64,000 bases of DNA. Origin: JAFGPF01 sp964500415. GTDB taxonomy: Bacteria; Chloroflexota; Dehalococcoidia; Dehalococcoidales; RBG-16-60-22. The position numbers and the translations under genes are program-made. Each line of letters starts with the position of its first letter. Position 1 is the stretch's first letter. The stretch lies in assembly GCA_964500415.1 (NCBI GenBank), contig CAZCOB010000001.1, positions 62,001 to 126,000 on the forward strand, in the 5' to 3' direction. Below the pieces are notes generated by a model that worked only from the letters and a program-made list of their open reading frames with translations, had not been told where the DNA came from and did not search any database. Shown in pieces: positions 59,535 to 64,000 of this stretch.

Positions 59535-61025
59535 TTACTCTTGTAGTCTGATATTCAGCGCATACAGCATGGTACTTTCATCTTCGTTAATTCCACCGCT
59601 ATCTTCATCCTCGCCGTCGGTTTCATCTCTGGAGAGATTGGAAATGGTAATTTCAGAGAACCTTCCGGTAGCGTCAATCTTCCGGACGTATTCCATAACC
59701 TCTTGTTCGCTCTCTGCCCACCCCTGAACAACCAGATTGGAGCCGGAATGGCTTATACCGAGCAGAACAAAGTCTTCTATCTGGTTATCCACAATGGCAC
59801 TCAGGTCTTTATTAATCTTGTCGCCATTTTTAGCGAAAGTCCCCAGCGCGGCGATAAAATTTTTGTGTGTTGCGTCCAAGCTGGCCAGTTTTTGTTCCGC
59901 CACGGCAATTTCATCTATCAGATGGTTTTTCTGTCCCTGTTTTTTCTGGATGATGAGGTTATTGGAGTCCACCTGATTTTGCGCTGCTTCAATACTGACG
60001 CTGGCATTTTGAATCGTCGTTCCCAGTAAAACGATTAGGCCAACGGCGGCAACAGCTGCCGGAATAGCCATTATCCTGTTCAGGGAAATAGGCTTGGGTA
60101 GATATGGCGACGGCAGGGTGTTGATGTTGGTAAGCAGAGGGCCTGCTTCTCTGGAGTACTCTTTAAGAGCCAGTCCGACATTCACCATGTGGTGTGATGG
60201 GTCGAGCTGTTTCATGCATTTCAACGGTGATGTCAACGGAGATGCCTGAAACCCCAGTTCCTGCGCCAGGGATTCGTATAGCTGTGGTTCATCGACCAGT
60301 TCTCCGGAGACAAGCAAGGGCGTACTCATTTGAAGAGGATTCTCCGTATTATTGGAATTATAAAATTCTATGGTCCGTTTAAGTTCATTTTTTACTAATT
60401 TTCTCTTTTCTTTCAGTGATAGGGATTCCTGGGGGAAGTCTACGGTGCGGATAGGCTGAGGAATACCGTCGACCATAATAATAATATCGAACTCTTTTTC
60501 CTGAACATCAACAACGATGCTGGTTGCTTCTCTGGCTAACCTAGCCAGGGCCAGCGGTTTGATATCCATGAGATATGGCTTTAATCCTGCCTTGGTAAGT
60601 ATTCTTACTAGGGTATCGGCTATGTGCCGGGGTATGCCTATCATAAAGGCCTGTAATTTCCCCTCGGAAGACGAGATAGATTGCCAGGAGATATATAGCT
60701 GCTCAAGTGGTACCGGTAGAACCCTTCTGGCCTCCCTCGTTATGGCCTCATCCAGCAGCGCCCTGGGTAATTCAGGCAGGGAAACCGGCCGGGTTAAACA
60801 GTGCATCCCGCTTAGACCCAGGATGACCTTCTTCGCGTTTATCTTGTTGCTTTTGAAGAGTTGCTTAATCCTGGCGACGAGTTCCGCTTCCTTTTCCTCG
60901 GTATTGATATCGCTAAGGTTTGTATCCAGAGGTACGTCGGCCAGCTTGGTTATGCGCTTACCGCGCGTGACCATCAGGCGGATGCAGGTATCGTTAATGT
61001 AGAGACTGGTGGTGTTTGTAGCCAT
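59535..61025 (-). CDS. pilM: PilM-PilN fusion protein
   Basis: 496 residues. The first ~310 form an actin-like PilM (SLYINDTCIRLM..., VILGLSGMHCLTRPVSLPELP, FMIGIPRHIADTLV, IVVDVQEKEFDIIIM), then a transmembrane helix (about 317-340) and a PilN-type periplasmic part with a coiled coil and ferredoxin-like fold. In most bacteria PilM binds the N-terminus of PilN; here both are one polypeptide, and the first gene of the inner-membrane alignment complex is followed upstream by pilO. Confidence 0.85.
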   Translation of the reverse strand: MATNTTSLYINDTCIRLMVTRGKRITKLADVPLDTNLSDINTEEKEAELVARIKQLFKSNKINAKKVILGLSGMHCLTRPVSLPELPRALLDEAITREARRVLPVPLEQLYISWQSISSSEGKLQAFMIGIPRHIADTLVRILTKAGLKPYLMDIKPLALARLAREATSIVVDVQEKEFDIIIMVDGIPQPIRTVDFPQESLSLKEKRKLVKNELKRTIEFYNSNNTENPLQMSTPLLVSGELVDEPQLYESLAQELGFQASPLTSPLKCMKQLDPSHHMVNVGLALKEYSREAGPLLTNINTLPSPYLPKPISLNRIMAIPAAVAAVGLIVLLGTTIQNASVSIEAAQNQVDSNNLIIQKKQGQKNHLIDEIAVAEQKLASLDATHKNFIAALGTFAKNGDKINKDLSAIVDNQIEDFVLLGISHSGSNLVVQGWAESEQEVMEYVRKIDATGRFSEITISNLSRDETDGEDEDSGGINEDESTMLYALNIRLQE

Positions 61026-61027
61026 AA

Positions 61028-61612
61028 TCAGCTTCCCTCATAAGAGTAGATAATCATCTGGATGGTGGCGGTGACAGATGTATCCTCGTCCTCATCGTCC
61101 TCATCAGATTCTTCAGGGATGTTTAACTGGACGGATTGAACATAGCCGGTGGTATAACCGTCATTCAGGCTGATAACGAAATCAATGATATCAGATGTAT
61201 CCCCGATTACAGTCGCGCCAATGGATGTTGAAGAGCATTCGATGCCTTCAAATTTGTTTGATGATATCGATGAGTTGCTGATGCTGTTTATCTGCACGTT
61301 GCAGTTTTCGGCTATGGCGAAGAATTTATCAACAACATCAACGCTGGCTATCATCTGACGGAATCTTTCCTTCGCCTCATTGAGTTGACTCTGGCTTTCA
61401 TTTATTTTTTGCTGGAGTTCTTCCAGTTGCGGGCGCAGGTCTGTCGTCTGCATTTTCTCCACTCGTGCCGTGGATAAGTTCAACTCTTCTTCCAGCTTGT
61501 TTTGTTCGTTGAGTTGCTGGGAACGGGTTACACCCAGGCTTCCCAGGACGACGACAAAGATGCCCGCCGATAGGATCAACCAGCTTGTTTTACTTAACTT
61601 CAAACCTTTCAT
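61028..61612 (-). CDS. pilO: PilO-like pilus assembly protein
   Basis: 194 residues from ATG 61612. One membrane helix (about 8-30), a coiled coil (about 35-95; LNEQNKLEEELNLSTARVEKMQ...) and a small ferredoxin-like domain with a Glu/Asp-rich loop (EESDEDDEDED) before the last strand. The ORF can be drawn from 61690, but the extra residues are within the pilC end. Stop is 2 bp from the pilMN start. Confidence 0.8.
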   Translation of the reverse strand: MKGLKLSKTSWLILSAGIFVVVLGSLGVTRSQQLNEQNKLEEELNLSTARVEKMQTTDLRPQLEELQQKINESQSQLNEAKERFRQMIASVDVVDKFFAIAENCNVQINSISNSSISSNKFEGIECSSTSIGATVIGDTSDIIDFVISLNDGYTTGYVQSVQLNIPEESDEDDEDEDTSVTATIQMIIYSYEGS

Positions 61613-61637
61613 ATTTGCGTCCGTAATTCTCCGGGGG

Positions 61638-62846
61638 TTAGAATGCCTGCCCGTAGATGGAATACATTGCTGAAACCATGGAGAGGGCAATCAGGCCGAC
61701 CATGCCGGCAATAACCAGTGTCATTGTCGGCTGAATCATAGCGATGAGTGATTTGGTCTTGTCCTGGGCTTCGGATTCGTAGTTCTGGGCTACGGCAAGC
61801 AAGGAGGTGTCAAGGCTACCTGTCTCTTCGCCTACCTTGACCATCTGTACCATCATCGGGAGGAAAAGGGAATTTTTTGACATCGGCGTGGATAAGCCTT
61901 CGCCTTTAAGCATGTCCGCCTGGACGTTGTATAAAGCCTGTGCCATGACTCTGTTGTTGCAGCCCTGAATGACGAGAGGCATAATTTCGGTCAGGGGCAA
62001 ACCGGCCGTATACAACAGCGAGATACTCCGGCAGCAGCGTGCCAGTTCGTTAAGGTGCTTTATCCTTCCAAGCTGGGGAATACGCAGCATCAGAGCGTCA
62101 AGCTTAAATTTACCGTCCGACGTTCTGATATAGATGAGAACCAGCCCTGCCACGATGAATATTGACAACAATATGTGAAGAATGTAATTGCGGAGTATCA
62201 CGGATAAATCCATCATGATTCTGGTCATGGCGGGTAATTGGGCGCCGAGCGACCCGTAAAGTTTGGCAAAGGCCGGCAGAACGAAGAACATTAATACGCC
62301 GACCACGACCACCGCCACGCCGGCAGCTATCATCGGGTACATAAGGGCACCCTTGATTCCTTTGCGTGTGACGATTTCCTTCTCCATATATTCGGCTATC
62401 TGCCTCAGCATCGACTCCATATTACCGGTCTGCTCACCGATACCCAGCGTGCGGCAGCTCATGGCGGAGAATATTTGAGGGTGACGGCCCATGGCCGTTG
62501 AAAGCTGGTCCCCGTTTCTTATGTCAGTGATAACATCCTGTATTACTTTCTGAAGTGAGCGGTTGGATATCTGTTCCTGCAATAACTCCAGAGAGGTAAC
62601 GATATTGATGCCGGATTCGATAAGCAGGGCCAGCTGGCGATAGAGTAATATAATATCGTTTTGCTTTACCGGGAAAAGCTGCGATGTCAGCTTCCCCAAA
62701 CTGAAAAACGGGATATACGGCCTGAGGTTAATCAGGCGGTAACCGGCATAACCGAGCATTTCGGTAATAGCGTCTTCGTTGGTTGCCGTTATTTTACCCT
62801 TGACTATATCGCCCGATTCGCCGCAGGCTATATATTGATAAATCAT
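61638..62846 (-). CDS. pilC: type II secretion/type IV pilus inner-membrane platform protein PilC
   Basis: 402 residues with two GspF domains (about 65-190 and 265-390), each ending in a long hydrophobic helix; QLALLIESGINIVTSLELL and the second-copy CRSISLLYTAGLPLTEIMPLV are the family blocks, plus VGEETGSLD. Acts as the platform under the ATPases PilB and PilT. Confidence 0.93.
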   Translation of the reverse strand: MIYQYIACGESGDIVKGKITATNEDAITEMLGYAGYRLINLRPYIPFFSLGKLTSQLFPVKQNDIILLYRQLALLIESGINIVTSLELLQEQISNRSLQKVIQDVITDIRNGDQLSTAMGRHPQIFSAMSCRTLGIGEQTGNMESMLRQIAEYMEKEIVTRKGIKGALMYPMIAAGVAVVVVGVLMFFVLPAFAKLYGSLGAQLPAMTRIMMDLSVILRNYILHILLSIFIVAGLVLIYIRTSDGKFKLDALMLRIPQLGRIKHLNELARCCRSISLLYTAGLPLTEIMPLVIQGCNNRVMAQALYNVQADMLKGEGLSTPMSKNSLFLPMMVQMVKVGEETGSLDTSLLAVAQNYESEAQDKTKSLIAMIQPTMTLVIAGMVGLIALSMVSAMYSIYGQAF

Positions 62847-62901
62847 TAACTGACCGCTCCGATATTTATATCACCTCAAGGGATTATTTTAAAATGGTTT
62901 T

Positions 62902-64000
62902 TTATCCCATTGAGTAAGCGTTACGTATAACTTCGGCCGGGTTGGTAATATTTTTCTTTACCTTGTACATCCCATCTTGCAGCAGCGTAAGCATACCTTC
63001 TTTAATAGCCTGAGTACGTAATTCATTGGCGGTTGTTCCTTTAACCAGTAATGTTTTGATATCATCGCTGGTACAGAATATCTCGAATATACCCGTCCGG
63101 CCCCGGTAGCCGCTGTTGGCGCATAATTTGCAGCCACTACCCTGGAGGAATTCATTCCGTTCTTCGCCCATTTCCTTGTTGTATATCACGCTCTCCTCGG
63201 GTGAAGCCGCAACCGAATGGGCACAATGCGGGCAGACGCGGCGCACCATGCGCTGTGCAATTACACCGATGAGGGCTGAGGAAACCAGGAAGGGTTCCAC
63301 GCCGAGGTCGATAAGGCGCAGGACGACGCCTACGGCGTCATTGGCGTGAATCGAGGACAGTACCAGGTGCCCGGTGAGAGCCGACTGAATGGCAATATTA
63401 GCTGTTTCCGCATCGCGTATCTCACCGACCAATATCACATCAGGGTCGAGACGCAGTATGGACCTGAGGCCGCTGGCAAAAGTGATGCCGGCGCGCGGGT
63501 TTACCTGAATCTGGTTTATGTTTGAGAACCGGTATTCAACCGGGTCTTCTATGGTTATAATATTGCGTTCTACCTGGTCGAGGGAATTTACCGAGGCATA
63601 TAGAGTGGTGGTTTTGCCGGCTCCGGTGGGACCGCTTACCAGTATTATCCCGTAAGGTACTTTCAGCATGTTTTCGTATTTCCCGAGGCTTTCAGAGAGA
63701 AATCCCAGGTCGGTTAGCGTCAAGGTGGCGCGTGATTTATCCAGGAGACGAAGCACCGCCATCTCGCCGTATACGGTGGAGACAATGCCTACCCGGATAT
63801 CTATCAATCTACCTTTGGTTTTAACAGAAAATTGACCGTCCTGGGGGCGATGGTGGTCCGCAATATTCATATTGGCCAGAATCTTGATTCTGGAGACAAT
63901 CGGCGTCAGCGTTACCAGCGGGAGCGTGAACATATTATGAAGCGTGCCGTCGATGCGGAAACGTACCCTGGTTTTATCTTCTCCCGGTTCAAGGTGAACG
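62902..64000 (-). CDS. pilB: type IV pilus assembly ATPase PilB (5' part outside window)
   Basis: The frame stays open to the window edge (HLEPGEDKTRVRFRIDGTLHN before the first Met at 63933), so the N-terminal part is outside. Visible: Walker A SGPTGAGKTTTLYA, Asp box ITIEDPVEYRF, Walker B DVILVGEIRD, His box SSIHANDAVG and the zinc module CPHCAHSV...GCKLCANSGYRGRTGIFEI. C-terminal length is normal. First known gene of the pilB-C-O-MN-T operon; pilD and pilA are separate. Confidence 0.93.
   Translation of the reverse strand, partial: VHLEPGEDKTRVRFRIDGTLHNMFTLPLVTLTPIVSRIKILANMNIADHHRPQDGQFSVKTKGRLIDIRVGIVSTVYGEMAVLRLLDKSRATLTLTDLGFLSESLGKYENMLKVPYGIILVSGPTGAGKTTTLYASVNSLDQVERNIITIEDPVEYRFSNINQIQVNPRAGITFASGLRSILRLDPDVILVGEIRDAETANIAIQSALTGHLVLSSIHANDAVGVVLRLIDLGVEPFLVSSALIGVIAQRMVRRVCPHCAHSVAASPEESVIYNKEMGEERNEFLQGSGCKLCANSGYRGRTGIFEIFCTSDDIKTLLVKGTTANELRTQAIKEGMLTLLQDGMYKVKKNITNPAEVIRNAYSMG

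Overview
The window looks like chromosomal DNA of an uncultured, strictly anaerobic Dehalococcoidia-type Chloroflexota. This rests on gene content and protein style (a DUF39/NIL-ferredoxin homocysteine cluster, SufCB without NifU or SufS nearby, many rubrerythrins and ferritin-like proteins, a DMSO-reductase-family catalytic subunit, a GH3-family protein, a type IV pilus operon, a pantothenate operon with a structured leader), not on an rRNA gene; none is present. Two tRNA genes (Phe-GAA, Gly-GCC) are present. Promoters of sigma-70 type (TTGACA-like, 17 bp, TATAAT-like) are easy to see, several with an extended -10 (TGCTAGAAT).

Layout. 1-1.9 kb: a 5'-truncated C45-family hydrolase, a phosphotriesterase-family metalloenzyme and an unlisted 47-residue membrane protein. 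2.1-9.7 kb: a + strand run dprA, topA, xerC-like, M24 peptidase, efp, a PHP-domain protein and a formyltransferase-fold protein. 10.1-14.0 kb: aspS-tig-clpP on the - strand. 14.2-17.2 kb: a putative sulfide-to-homocysteine cluster (DUF39, NIL-ferredoxin, UPF0280). 18.7-27.9 kb: a long redox/iron/Fe-S cluster (ferritin-like protein, sufC, sufB, flavin reductase, rubredoxin, DUF4405 membrane protein, duplicated ferritin, Rieske protein, AMP-forming acetyl-CoA synthetase, second ferritin-like protein, unknown protein, HtrA protease). 28.5-31.0 kb: coaE, rplU-rpmA-rpmE, DUF1385. 31.2-32.3 kb: hisA-hisI. 32.4-35.6 kb: a promoter, a structured leader RNA with its own intrinsic terminator, then panG-panD-panB-panC. 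35.6-43.4 kb: MFS transporter, a cytidine-deaminase-like gene next to a duplicated tRNA-Phe fragment, two tRNAs, a transhydroxylase-like molybdoenzyme without a visible partner, exonuclease III, two HAD phosphatase paralogues and a DUF72 protein. 43.4-44.8 kb: a low-GC two-gene accessory insert (DUF1828 plus unknown). 44.8-47.6 kb: DRG-type GTPase and uvrC. 47.8-56.4 kb: an orphan peptide-binding lipoprotein, a response regulator with a 7TM-GAF-GAF-GGDEF-HD-GYP protein, a GH3 protein and two small regulators. 56.4-64 kb: type IV pilus genes pilD, pilA, pilT, pilMN fusion, pilO, pilC and the 3' part of pilB.

The intergenic DNA carries several dispersed repeat families: A, about 45 bp, GGGATAAGC...GGGTGGGAAAAGATA; B, short palindromes ending in AATGAC; C, runs of the type ATCCCCCTTTT...AAAGGGGGAAACTGG. 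One B copy sits inside the 3' end of xerC between 13-bp direct repeats exactly 60 bp apart, and an A copy supplies the topA stop codon. Two genes, rplU and hisA, seem to start with ATT and ATA rather than ATG. The strongest candidates for undescribed biology are the pan leader RNA (location matches the published 'pan' motif, whose ligand is unknown to me), the redox operon with its symmetric upstream elements, the orphan transhydroxylase-like subunit, the DUF1828 pair and the tRNA-Phe fragment flanking the deaminase gene. All functions are inferred by reading the sequence; no database search was possible.
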